This document shows positions 1 to 13,672 of a stretch of 64,000 bases of DNA, piece after piece. This DNA comes from Amia ocellicauda (Eukaryota > Chordata > Actinopteri > Amiiformes > Amiidae), in assembly GCF_036373705.1 (NCBI RefSeq), contig NC_089850.1, forward strand, positions 50,387,048 through 50,451,047, given 5' to 3'. Position 1 is the stretch's first letter; every line of letters starts with the position of its first letter. The notes below the pieces were generated by a model. That model did not search any database and was not told where the DNA came from. It saw only the letters and a list, made by a program, of their open reading frames with translations. Both the position numbers and the translations under genes were made by a program.

Positions 1-3000
1 ATTTGCAAAAAGGTGGTTGATTCTGAAAATATGTGGCAAAATATTCTGTGGTTCAATTAAACAAAAATTGAATCAATTAGCCTAAATTCAAAGCTTTGTG
101 AATAAAACCCTTTAATTTAATAAACAAAACAAAAACAAAAACACCAACACATGGGCCTGAAAAACTAAAATTAATTCAAATGCTCCCCATGTCAGTGTCA
201 TTATCTCTCGGTTCCTCCGGTCCTCTCTCTTGGGAGCAGAGACTCCGTAAAAACGGTGTGGTGCCGGCCCAGTGGGGTAATTGACAGATTGGCCAACCAT
301 ACATGAGTCACATCAGTCAATTAAGCCCCCAGAGCGGCAAACCTGAAGTGCAAGTCCACATGGCAAGGGGGAGTTCACCCTATCACACACTGTGTATATA
401 TAATATATAAATAAAGTATGCCACATAAGTTATATCCTTCAGTTCACATGACTGGATATATATTTCTTGCGGTATGAAGTCTAAAATCATTATGCGTTCA
501 TTGCATTGAGAGCTGAGGCCAATTATTTCCCCAGCTTCTATTCATTCGCCAGTTAAGAATTCCAATTTAAACCGTTATATAAAATGTTTGATATCTTGTT
601 AGTATAATTAATCATTTTCAATATGAAAATAAATGAATGAATGTAGGTCAAAAGGTATTGCACAAGCATGTTTGCTTTCAGGCAGGCGCTTTCCACACCC
701 AGATCCTTGTGGGACCCTTCCACATTCCCTTGGTTGTCTTAACCTCATATTTGCAGTTGTTCCCACCCCTTTGTCTGTGTCCCAGTGTGTGTCTGTGTGT
801 TATGTTGGTGTTGAGATGGTTTGTCATCATTTGGCCTCCCTGATTGTAGCATGCCTGTGGTGAAAGGTGCCCCTCAGCCCCGCAGACGGGGGATGAAATG
901 CATGTGAAATTGGTTTCTGAGAGTGGTATTCACCCCCAATTACCAAGCTGAGGCCTTTCAATCGCAAGTCTGCAACTTCAGTTCCCTCAGACTAGCTTCA
1001 CTTCATGGCCTTTGCAGCCTTGAAAGGGAGCTGTGTTGAATTGGACTGAGACGGGGTTTAAGAACAGGCAATTTGAATCAGTTGATGGGAGGGTGTCTGG
1101 TAAAGCTGGGATTGGAAGAGTCTCACCTTCCTAATGAATACTAGTCTTCAAAGTACTTTGCAAAGTCACATTCACATTGTCATCACACCTGCTTTACGCC
1201 GCTGTTGCCCTTAGACTCTAGAGTCACGTGACATGGTAGAGGGCTGACTTTTCACTGGCCCTCTGCATATCTTCTCTCTCTGCATGCTTAGGGTTTGGGC
1301 TCTCACATGACGTTAGCACCACACTGCTCCATTCACATCACATGAGAGCCCCCACACAGAGGTTCTGTACATGTTGCGCTTCCAGTTGTGTCCCTTTCGA
1401 AGCCCACAGTGCTGTGTAACCTTCAGATTAATTTACTGCCATTATGTGTGTATAAATATAACAGTATTTCTTTGTTCAGTGTTAAAGGTCCAGAGCAAAG
1501 CCTTTTGCCTTTTGAAGCATGCAGGGTCTATCCCTAATAAGTGCGATGCCCAAGGTGCCTCCGAAGGATTTTTTGCTACCATTTAATTTAATGTAAAGAA
1601 TTTAGCCTGGATAAACCTATTGAGGATCAATGAAATGCAGGATCCAATTACCTTATTCATGTGTTACACTTATGTACATAAACATGTCAAGCACGTTGCA
1701 GGGATAATGAAAGGGAGAAATTGTCTATTTGTCGACTGAACACGTGGTGCCATAAGTGTGTTTTCTGGTTACATGTTAACTGATAAACTTAAAACCAATT
1801 TAGTGCTTGGATGCTTGGAAATTGACTATTGAGCTCACATCATTTAAAGCCTCATTCTCAAAGTGCACTTGGATTCAATGCCTCCTTTGAAGAAACAAAT
1901 GGTAGTCATTTCTGAGAAAAAAAAAAATTCTCGTGTCACGCACATGTGTCAAAGTACTCTCGGTGACAAACGTGCCAGACGGGACTGCGGCATTTATAAA
2001 TGGATCGATGGGACTCGCGAAAAAAAAAAAATCTGGTACAAAGTTATTTGCATAGACATGAAAATATGTCCCAAGTTGGAGAACACATGCATTATTTGAG
2101 AAGCAGAGAGACAGTTCACCGCAGAGTGGGAGAATTCCCTGCTGAACGAAGGGATGTCAGGAAACTGTGCTCTTCGATGTCTCAGTGAGAAGCCGCCAAA
2201 ATCTGCAGAACACTTCCATCTCGAGTGTGGGGTGGAAGCGTTAAAGTCAGAATAGTTTAGTGTTGTTGGTGCTGGATGGCTTATTTGGCAACATTGCAAA
2301 TCTGCAGACAAAACGGTGCCCTGATATTACACTCTAAATCAGACAGGATCCTTTTAGCTCCAACCAAGCACACACGTCTTGTAATGAGGTGTTGGAAATT
2401 CTGCCTTCAGCTCCAGGATGTTTCAGGAAACCACTCTGAGCAAATTCATGTCCAACTCTGCCTGTATCCACGTTTTGGTTGTTTCGCTTTGTGCATTCCT
2501 GTGCTCTTCAGGGTTTTTTCAGGACTGAAAGATTTATAGTATTTGTAGTTATATTTTTGCCTTTGTGCCTTGGTTATATTTAGGCCTCATTCATTTTATT
2601 TCCTGCTTGTGTTTTTTAAGCTCCGACATGTCGCGCTGTGTCACCTGTGAAATGGAAGAAATTGGAAGCCAAAAGTGTGCAGTTCTTGTCATTTTACAAG
2701 AGATATCTGTAGACAAACAAAGCAGTCATTGAACAAGACCCAGTTTTAATGGTCCTGAAAATGATTTGCAGGCCCAGCAATAAGGAGAATGTATTCCTTA
2801 GGAGGTCTATTGATTTTAAAGCTCTGTTGAAGACAATGCATTTTGTGTTGTTCACTGATAAGAAGGGTATTCCTGTTGTACATGATTTTTTGTGTACTTT
2901 GTGATTGCATTTGAAGACGCTGGATTGGAACCGAAAATTCAATCACAACTTCAGCTCAATAGACTTAAGACAACGATTTTTTAATAACAGGATTACAGGA

Positions 3001-6000
3001 GTCTATAGAAGATCCATAAAGCTTTGAATCAATTACCACAGTACTGGAGCCCTTTCACGTTTGTGTTAAAAGGATATGAGGATTAAACAAAAAAGGATTC
3101 GTCAAGCCTGGAAAAATAACATTAACATCGGTGTGGCCAGTAGTGACTGAGAATAAAATGTTTAAATGCAAAGGAAGGGAAAAACACAAAATACATTTGG
3201 TTGCCTCAACAGTTTATTCACAGTAAGAACTTTCCTGATGACATGTTGCATGTTTGCACTGCTTGGTGGTTGTTGCTGCTGCTGTACAGTGTTGTGAAAT
3301 AATAATTCCCACTGATCACTACAGGATTGGAAGTCACCACAGACTAACATGCTGTCCTCCTGTCTTACCAAAATCCACTTCCAGAATCGGGCTGATCTAG
3401 CCGAGCTTCTGGGATGATTGTGTTGCACTGCACCTGTAAGTCTCCCATCTTCATCAGCACAATCTGAGTATTAATCCCAAAGCATTCCTCAGCCACTTTA
3501 TATCTGGAGTCCCATTCACTATGGCCTTGATGAACCAGGCCTGAAATATTTCCATTCGGATACCATTTTTATTTCACAACCCCATGTTTAACTATAGATG
3601 TAATCAAGGCAGCGCTGGCAAATTATGGGGAGGGGAGTCAGGCAATTCCTGCAAGGTGACAGCTAATGTGCATAGAGAGGGATCACTAGTTAGTTTTCGC
3701 TGAGGTACAATCATCTCGGTCAAATTGCGGCAGACAGTGATATGCATTTGTGATGTGATGTGTTTACCACAGCTGTGAAAGGACTGAATAATGATATTAA
3801 ATATATATATATTTGGTGGAAACTCAAACTGTAGAACATTAAATAATACATACATACATACAATATAAAGTCTCCCTTTGCACCCATGGTCAGAGCCCAC
3901 TCTCAGCTCTTCTCTCCCTTCAATGCTCATACCCAGATTAAAAAAAAAAAAGTGATTGAATTGTTAATTCCTGCAGTAGTTCCCCTGGGCTTCCTATCTG
4001 CAGGAAGTGCTCTGCTCTCAGACCTTTCCTCTGCCTGACACTCGCTCTCCTCTCAGAGATGCCTGGCACGCCGAGATAAGACTACACATTCCAGCCCTCC
4101 CTCCTCTCCGCAGCACACTGTAATTCCACTGTAAAACGATGTCCATGATAAACGGACAGAAAAACAACTACTAATTTTTCCTCCGCTTGTCTACACACGG
4201 CACAAAAGGACATGGATGCACTGAAAGCAAGGGAATGAAACATGGTCTTAGCTTGGAAATTAAGGGTGGGGAGGTGACAGTCTTGGGGGAATACATTTTT
4301 AGAGACAACTTGGGCTGTCATTTTAAAATTATTTTTATTTAAAAAAAGCAATCTCATGGTTTTGAGATGTTATTTTTTTAAATGAACACAATACCAGTTA
4401 TAGTTCTGTTGTGTTTTTTTTTTCTTTCTTTGGCACAGTTAGATGTCAGTTGTTCCATGTTAATGACTAACTTCTTCTGCCATTAACTGTGAAGTCCATC
4501 CATATTTAAGTGAAAAACTAATTAAAATAAAGGGCCCTAGATTCTGGATTTGAAAATAGATAGTATATCAGGAAGCTTTGGAGGTTGCTTTACTAGGTGA
4601 CCTGATATTTCCATCACAATGGTAATTTATTCAAATAAACACATCTGCTATTCTGTTTGTTTCATACCAAGAAAGCAACACTTCAGCACTGAAGTAAACA
4701 CCGCACTCTCCATTGTTTTAGTTCACTTTCTTCACTCATGTTGGCCTCTCCAGGGTTAAAGGGAAGTAGACTCTGCTATTGTAACTGCACAAAATGGCAA
4801 AAGTGTATACGCCCATCCTTCCTGGAATTGGATCATTGTGCACAGGAGAAGAAAGCTTTTTACCCAGTAACCCAAGTCCCCATCCATTGTTTCCTGTCTC
4901 CCTCAGGATGCTGGGAATAGAGGGACAGAGGGAGGAGGGCTGGGTGGGGGGAGAAGATGACACTGTGCAGAGAGTTGGAAACTGGAAAGAGACGTCACAG
5001 TGACACTCCCACACAGCCTCTCTCCCTTACTGGCTTCTGAATAGACAGGCTGGGTCAAGGGCATCAGGTTATTTTTCTATGCACAATTGTATTGAGAGCC
5101 CAGTGAAATTGTCTTAAAACTGGGCATCCTGACTTGTCATTACCTGTTCTTTGAAATAGTTCACATAGTTCACATAGTTCTCGTATAAAATGATCATTAA
5201 AACTTGTAAGTAACATGCTCACGGTTTGTCCTAATTTGCAGTGCATGTCTGGCTGGAGTTGTGCTTCAGCTTTGGGAAAGGTTGTCTTAATTAATCACAT
5301 GGGGCAAAACCTGAGGAGTATGCGAACGACTAGGGTGGAAAAATGGGAGCACACCCACTTTAAGGACTAATTGGTTGCTGGCAGGGTTGTTGTTGTTTCA
5401 TGTAATTGTTTGGTGAAATTATGTAAAGAGTCATGAGATTAAGACAGAGATTCTTCTTACAGTTTAAAATCCCCCCCTGTCCCCAGCTCCTTCCTTGCAA
5501 AGACAGCTTGGGAGGGTAATAGGATTAAAGTGTGGAAACAGCTTAGTGACCTGGTCTTAAGAAATATCACCCAATCTGAAAGAGTGCAACAGCGTGCTGG
5601 GCAGAAGAGGTGGGAGTGTGGGATGGGGGGGTCAGTTAGGACCTGCCCCCCCTCTCCTGTTACCTCACTCTATACTAATCACCTCCGCCAACACAGTGGG
5701 CTCTGCGCTCCCTCCGTCTGAAATCTCTCTCCTCACGCCCGCCTCTCATGCACTGCTGGACAGCCCTTCTCACACCTGTGTGTGTCTGTGGTAGGGGGCT
5801 TGCACAAATTCATGCATATATATAAATATATATCTACAGGAGGAGCCAACACAACATGAACTTGCTGTTAATTAAGCCTACAGGACTATGTTAACAGCTA
5901 TAGACACTTTGCAGCCCACAAATAACAATACAGTTTATATTGTATTTTTATATTATATAAGTGTGTATTTATTTGTGGGCTGCCAGATGTCCACATATGT

Positions 6001-9000
6001 TAATATAGTCCTGTAGGCTTAATTAACAGCAAGTTCATGTTGAGTTGGCTCCTGCTACAAGCCAGGAGTAGGAATCATGGTATTGATTGACTAAGTGCTT
6101 TGCAATTAGTTTCCCTCAATTAGCAGCACTTATACAAAGCCATTGGTGGTTACATCTGGAACATTTTTTTTATTTTATTTAGTTTTTTCTCCGAAGTCCT
6201 CTATCTTTTGAACTGAAATACAGGCTATAAAAACAGCTGTGAGTACAGTCATGTATGGTCTGACTCTTGTGCTTCCAGTTCCATCTGAAATTTGGGAAAT
6301 TATCCAGATACCCATGCATTATATTATAAATGTATATTGCGTTGGTTTTGTTCTTCACTGAACCGTGGTCTTGAAGACGGTGGGGCAATGGGTGGTGCAT
6401 GCTCGCCTGCTGTACCTTGGAGAAGTGGGCTTTTGAGTGTTGTCCCTACGGGGGCCTGGAAGCATGCCTGGAGCTTGCCCTCCAGGATGGCTCTGGGGCT
6501 AGTAGGACGGCAGGACAGGGGGACGGTGGGACGGGGAGTTTCGGACACCTTGCCATCTACTCCTTGTTGTCTGTCTGCTTTTTAAACCAGTGCCAATCTG
6601 TGCCGAAATGTGTGACCCAGTTATTTTCTCAAAATAACTTTCTGTGTGTTACCTTATTAACCTCGCATTTCCCCGATTGCTGTACACAACGTCAACTGCC
6701 AACAGAGCGCAGGGAGGAGTTAAATTCCTGTACCCCCAGAACCCCGCCATACTAAAATGAGCTGCTCACACGTGCTGGTGAAGTGTGCGTGACGGAGCTC
6801 CTGGGGATGTTGCAGTAGGTTGGCAGTAGTGAGAGGTTGATGCTCACTGGTATTCATAATTCAGAGGTGGAAGTGTGGCAGACAACTCCTCAGTGTAGAC
6901 GAGCTGCTTTTAAACGTGTGATATCCGAACATCTGTAACATGCAGCCTGCATTGCTTCCGTCAACATCCAGGGAGGTGAGTTCCTCCAAAGTTGTGTGGG
7001 GGCTGTTTTCCCACAAAAAAAACTAAGCAGAGGGACAGCATGAAACCGCAGGAAATGTCAGCTGCTACTGTTCAATATACACTCACTTATAAGTACAGCA
7101 GCTGTTTGCATCTAGCCTGACCAAACAGAGTCCCAGAGGTCTGTGTTGGTGCCGGGGTTGCAAGGGTCAACAGTGTGTTAAAGGGGGCATCCAGAAATGG
7201 CTTTTTATTCCTGAAGTATAAAAATACTTTGCTTTACTCACAATGCTGTATTCACAAGTTTTTTGTTTGTGTGTGCAAGAAAAGCTAGGTTGTTAGAAGA
7301 AAGAAGATTTAACATTAAACTGAATTACTCATGGGAGCATAACAAGTGAGTGCTGTGTACAGACAGAGTGTGTGACTCTGCCCATGCATTGCTGGGGCTA
7401 ATCTGCGGCTTTCATCTCTGTGTCGATTGTGTGAGCAGGACCTTCCAGAAGGGAGCCCTATTAGCACAGGGCTGTGTGGTGTGGGAGGTGTGTAACAGTA
7501 TAACGTCATCAAACGATCTCATAAAATCTATTTGAGGTTAGCAACATAGGCTTTAAAAACAGAGGAGTGATAAATGTGCCAGCAGTTTAAATGTGCCCTC
7601 TGTAAATGATTAAACACACAACTGATATTGATGACATACTTAGTACAGAGCATTAACTGTACTAGTCATACATTTTAGCTCCTTTCTTAGCGTATTATAA
7701 TTTTATTAATGTAATTTTAAAACCATTGAGTCAGTAGCTCCTGCATCGCATTAATTTACTCAAGTGTCATACTGTAATATTTGTTATAGAATTATCTTAA
7801 TGTGGGTTTTGAGGAAGGGCTACGTTTAAAAACATACATTTCTCCTGTGTAATAATCAAGCGCAAATTACAGATGCTCTTTTGCCTGTTCAGACTCGGTG
7901 CTGTGGTTTCGTATTTTCCTTGTTATATATGCGACCCAGTAGATATATGATCACACTTTTGCTTTGTGTTGAAGTTTGGGAATGCAACACGGCAGAAGAG
8001 AATCCTGGGCAAGTTGGGTTCCCTGATCAACAAAGATAAAGCAGGCAAGGACAAATGCTGATGGATGCGTGAAAGTAGAAGGAGGGAGCTATGTCGTTTT
8101 GGGGGAGGAAACATAGCACAAGTAATCTGAAGCAAAAGTGAACAGTGTGCACATTGTCCTGCTTGGGGAGGGGGGGGAGTTGAGACTTCGCCCATCAAAC
8201 CACCACCCCCTGGGAGATGTATAAATCACATCCACAACAAACACACACATATATTTTGAGTTTAAAACAACAAAACAAACAAACACAAAAAGTGCAACAC
8301 AGACTTGATCATAAAGTTTAGAGGATTCGAGTCACCAAACGGCAAATTTGTGCGCCAACGTCAGCTAATTTAATATGAACTTTTTTATAATGCTTAACTA
8401 CGCGGGAAGACTAATCTTGGTTGTGTTTAAAAGGATGAAATGTGAAGGGAACTGAATGAAACTGTGGGCCTGGCCTGCAAGTGAGTCAATGATAAAGCAC
8501 AAACTGAATTTGCGTGTGTTGGCTCTTCAAAGAATAAAAGAAAACATAGCACGTGGTTCACAGGCTAGGACTCCAAGGTTAGAATAGTATGTGGAGGTTG
8601 TCTTGCCTTGTTATCATTAAAAAGTTGAACTTGACAGGGGTCCTAAATTACTTAGTGCAGGTGGGAGTGAACACGTTGTGCTATCTGGTGAGGTCAGTAG
8701 GTCACGTCAGTGGGAGTTGGTGTGTGTTGGTGGATGGCCGTGCAGTGAAATATTTGGCTGAAAATGTAATTTTTATGATTGTAGAGCTCAAGCCTAAAAG
8801 TGCTACAATGATTATTTTTTTGTTTGTTTGTTTCTTTGTCTTCTTCCTTTGTCCTATCACTGTAACTGTTCAGGTTCAGATTGGGTAGTTTATCAAGTGG
8901 GTTATATGTCCAAGAACTGCACCTGGAAGCCCTTCTCACATACAGGGTGTCAGGATTTTATTGGTGGTGCAGAACAGTCCTCTGTGCTTTTTTGATGGAT

Positions 9001-12000
9001 TAAAGTGGGGATAGGATAGACACCGCTCCCCATCCATTCGTTTGAGGAATTGTTTTCTTTTTCTTTTTCTCCTTTAACACACTTGCTTATAGTTTTTTCT
9101 TGATACAAGTCCAATCTAGATCTAGATTCTGACTTTCATCCTGTGTTGCTTGTCTTACTTTGTTTTGTGTGTGTGTGTCTTTTTAATTTGCGTGGTGGAC
9201 AGTGAGAATGTTGAACTTTGTTTTAAAAGTATTTTGTGGCATACCATGTAAACCCCAATAAAGCATGTTAAAGCAAAGTGAAATCATGGGAAAATATATT
9301 AAAATTATACAAACCATTGAGCAGGTTCATGAATGGGAAATCCATGACACCAAATTTACTGTGCTAAGCTTTCATAAGGTTGCATGTAATGCTTCAACTT
9401 GGCTAATGTTTGTATTTTGGTAAGTCAATTCTATCTACAGCAAATGCTCCTCTTGTCTCATCTGAGCTGAACCAGTGATGTTTCTTAAGGGTTAATATTG
9501 TCCGGGAGCAACTTCCCCTATCCTTCACGTTAAAGGCCCTGTTGAAAAGACATAAATCGTTTGGAAGTAGGCAGTGTGTGCCTGTGGGCAATTCTCATGT
9601 GGAGTTCAGTTGGACCCTCGCCAAGAACAGCGCAAGTGTGACAGATTTCCAATCAACCGCTTTTCCTCAGAAATTAGTTTCGATGAGAGCTGAGACTCCT
9701 CTCCTATCCCATGATGACTCCACACCATGCAGGGAAAAGAAAAATACAAATATATATATAATTAAATCTTTACTGGCTCTTAGCCGAAAAAGTGGACATT
9801 TGACATTTTTGCCTTTTTTATTATTTCTTAAGTAAATTAACTTCTTTTCTTAAGTAATAAGTAATTTTAGGCTGTACTACAAAGATACAAATATGTGTCC
9901 CACAAGCGAACAGAAATGAAGGGTAGTCTGTTGCTTTTTCCTCTGTGTCAGTAGGTTTGATGTAATTTGATTCTTTGTGATCATTGAAGAAAATACAAAT
10001 AAAACCCCAGACAATAACGGATGGGGGGATGCAGGCGCTTTGGGATTAAGCTTTTCAGATGTGGAGTGTTAAAGCCAACCCTGGCTCTGTGCAGTGCTTA
10101 AGTGTTTTTCTTATTTTATCTCTTTCTTGTTATTATTATTATCTTGTTATAATTATTGTTTTGTAGCCTTGGAACTCCAGTTTTAGGTTGAACAGGGAGC
10201 ATTTTCCACTGGGTGGTGGGTCTCACATTCCTTCTCATGTAGTTGCAGTTCCCAGCTGCTGTCACATGACCCCAAGCAGGGAAGTGTGTCCGCAGTTTCA
10301 GGGAGATTGTGAGAAAGAACTGATCTACCCCCAGCTAGGCCCTTGCAGGCCTAGTACAGGTCAGCCAATGGCCCCCGAGGCGGAACACACCTGGAGGGGT
10401 TGGGCTGCTGGACACGCTGGTGCCCGGAGAAGGAATGCATCAGCAATGCGTTTGTTGACGTCAGTTATCCAGAGGCACATTTTGAAACCTTGCCGTTTCT
10501 CACAGATTTATCTTCATTATTTATGCACAAGATTCCTCCACACAATGTTCAAATGACTAATTATGTTTTACACATAATCTTCCAAACAGAGATTCCAGAG
10601 TACAGAAAACAAAGAAAGAAAATGTCTTCTTAAATAATCCTGGTATAAGAAAGAGAACAAAAAAATCAACAATAACAACAACAGATGTCTTTAAATTTCT
10701 GTGCAACAACAGTGTGGGAACGGCTGCAGCCTTGGGGAGTGTAATGTAATCCACTATGATAATGCTTGTGTGGTGTGGACTGCAGCGTATCGAATTCGAA
10801 TGCATCTGGAGGAGAGTGAGGTGTATTTTTAGATCCCCGTCTCTAATCTATGGCTATTCAATAGGCCATGCATTGTTTCTTGTTTCAAACAAGGGCTGTT
10901 ATTGATTTTAGTTTTTTTTTCCTGCAGGTGAAGAGATTTTCCCCAGAGTGTCTTTTAGAATTTTTGACTTGTTCCTCTAGTACTGCTTGCTTTTTCCAGA
11001 GCAAGAACAGGGAGGGGAAACAGATTTACTCAGTACAGAAAACTGTCCCTATTTATTTCAGGGGAGGGGTGGCTTTGAATATTGAAGAATATAGATAACC
11101 CATGTAACCCATGATTGGTCTTTGGAACATATGAACATAAGAAATGCACTGAGAAATAAGACTAGAAAGACTCCAAAGCCTGCAGGTGCAATAAATGTGG
11201 CGTTAAGACCCAAGCCAATATGGGTTTCAGGTTTTCATGTGAAGCCAGGATTATAGCCTTCTTTCTTGAAGATTTAATTTTCTTTTTTTTTTTTCTTCTG
11301 CGAGGAAACCAGAAATTGGCCATTAATTTTAAGCTCGGTTCAGTTTAATCCTTCATTATCTTAGCAAAAAGATTAGATCTTGCCTTTGAGGGGCTTTTAG
11401 AATGTAGCAAATTCCTTCATGTACTGTAAACAGGGGGGTGTGGGGGACGTTGGGATAGACACATGCTTCAGCACTGGTACACCGGTCGGATTTACTTAGA
11501 CCAAAATATTGGTGTCAAGAAAACCTAAAGTAATTTGACCCACTTTTTAAGAGTGGCTTAAAAGGGAAGAGATATGTGACCGCATGACTCCAGTTATGAG
11601 GTTTATCCACTCAAAGCTAGAGCGAGAGAGAGCGAGAGAGAAAGAAAAGGAGGGATCTACAGAATAAGTCGTCTGTTCACTCAATGATGCCCATCAAGAG
11701 AATGTAAGCCTACAGTTCTGCAGTGTTTTGGGACCAGTGGACAGTAGTGATGCTGGGTAACTGAAAAGAAAACTGATTGGGGAAAGAAGAAAGGTCTCTG
11801 GTGTAACAACTATCCATCACTTGTGTTGCCATGTGACAAATTGTGAGTACTGGGAGTCGAAAGCAGTGTATCGATACCTGATCTGGCACCATTGGTTCCC
11901 ACCATAGCTACATTCGGCTCCCGTTCCTCTCAGCATTCGCTACTTGTCTGCCTCTGCATCAACATTTCAGTATTGTGGTTTCCTTTTTCCCTTTTATCCA

Positions 12001-13605
12001 CATTTGCCCAAGAGACCTCTGATCTCCTCTAAGCGCTAGGAGATACAAACTCCAACTCGCATATCTAACTCTTACTCCTACTCACCTTGTATGCCAAGAC
12101 AGCCAAACCGCGGGGACTGAGCTCAAGTATATGTGTTTTAAAACCCACGGCCCCTTCAGAAGACAAGCAACCGCCTATGGCTTGTCATTAGCCTGCTGCC
12201 ATAAAGATTTAATTCGGTATCCATCTTGTAAGGCAGCTTCATTCCTCAACTTCTCTACATCCCGTTAAAGAGCAATTACTACTAAATTAATGATAGTGTG
12301 GAGATGCCACAATATCACATCTATTATAGTATAATAAAAAAAGATCCCTTGGGGGATTTTTTTCTTTAAATTTAAAACTGCAGTCCGCCTCATTTTCTTC
12401 TTGGTATTCAATACACTTACATACATGCTCATATGTGGCCTATATTAGGCCTATAGTTATATAAACCTAAACTAAATCAAAAATTTGAAACACTCAATCA
12501 TATTCTCAGTTATAAGTAGTAGAAAGAGGCCTTAAAATAAATGTCTATTGTGTGAAAGTTTGTAATATGTGATTTGCAGGTAGGTTAAAGTGTTTATTTG
12601 GTCAAAGGCCACAGACAGATGGATAGATAAATATAGCATTATTGTCTTTTAGCAGGAGATTGTGGAGAGAAATCAGTCTTTTTCAATCGAATTTGCCCAG
12701 CTCTCACTTAAAGCACTCTCAGCCGGCTTCCGCTGCCCAGTTACTGTACATCTTCCCATGCAGAATGAAACCAATGTCCTTTTTATTGAACAGGCTTAAA
12801 ATCTACTTGAAGAATGTTTTTCATTACCACTGTATTTCTCTTTGGGGCTGACTGCCTATATGATGCACAATAACATGCAGGAAGATTAAATGATTCATAG
12901 ATGCCATGTCTGGTAGATGTAGGTTGTCTGCATCAGCTCAGTGAGTGTTTGAAACGCTTCAAGGTATAATGTACTTCTCCCGTCGCTCCATCAGTATGTG
13001 TCTAAAAGTGAAGCTGACCATGGCTATTGGGCTTATTGAGACTATTCCATAATAATTTCATAACACGAGCACCTTCTCTTGAATCTTAAAAAAAACAAAC
13101 AAAAAAAAACAACAACAAAAATGCCATGCTGCATTATATCTGTTTTTTTCCCCTCTATTATATTGCTTTTCAATACAAAGATGTTTTCATTCCTTTAACT
13201 TAAAGCTACACCATGTGAAAGTGCCTTGAAAATCTATTCAGTTGAACTCAGATTTCACTGAAGAACAACCCAACACAATTTCAGCTAGTAATCCCACAGG
13301 TATAAGATTCTGGGATCAATTAATTATTGGAAATCAAACCGACAGGGGAATGGAATGGACCTCCTCTTGTTGTCTTTTAACTGTTTTGACTTTCCCATGT
13401 GTATCTTTCTCCTTGTGTGTTTGCGTCAGAGCAGGCAAAAACAAACAAACATCAGAGCAGGCTTTCCAGTCAGACTAACCTTCAAAATACATAGTTCTCT
13501 GCAGGAAGTTATTACTCAGAAATATTTTGCTTTGGAAGCAGGTCTCCCCATGCGTGTAAATGAGTTGCTTGCTCTCACTGCCCAGAGTATTGACCCAGTG
13601 TACAG
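1..13605. other. Non-coding DNA upstream of ESAM, left part
   Basis: I see no exon I can recognise on either strand. The open reading frames here are short and lack domain-like sequence or paired splice sites. The region contains AT-rich unique sequence, A/T runs, a short (GA)n at about 11620-11643, and the palindrome listed at 5836. It may be intergenic, or part of a very long first intron of ESAM. Confidence 0.5.
5836..6058. repeat. Long palindrome / foldback element (~220 bp)
   Basis: The left arm (about 5841-5932) and right arm (about 5967-6054) are inverted copies with few mismatches. Shared blocks include AGGAGCCAAC, CAACATGAACTTGCTGTTAA, TTAAGCCTACAGGACTAT and GCAGCCCACAAATA. They are separated by an AT-rich loop of about 35 bp. 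CTACA occurs just outside both ends, possibly a target duplication. It could be a MITE with long terminal inverted repeats, or a structured element. Confidence 0.8.
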
Positions 13606-13672
13606 GTGTGTGTGAGTGTGCGTGTGTGTGTGTGCGTGCGTGGGTGTGTGTGTGTGTGTGTGAGTGAGTGTG
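13606..13672. repeat. Imperfect (TG)n microsatellite
   Basis: TG/CG/AG dinucleotide tract with GTGAGTG interruptions. Confidence 0.95.

Noticed and set aside
8310..8345. tRNA B-box-like GATTCGAGTC
   Set aside because: No matching A box, anticodon arm or acceptor stem could be built around it.
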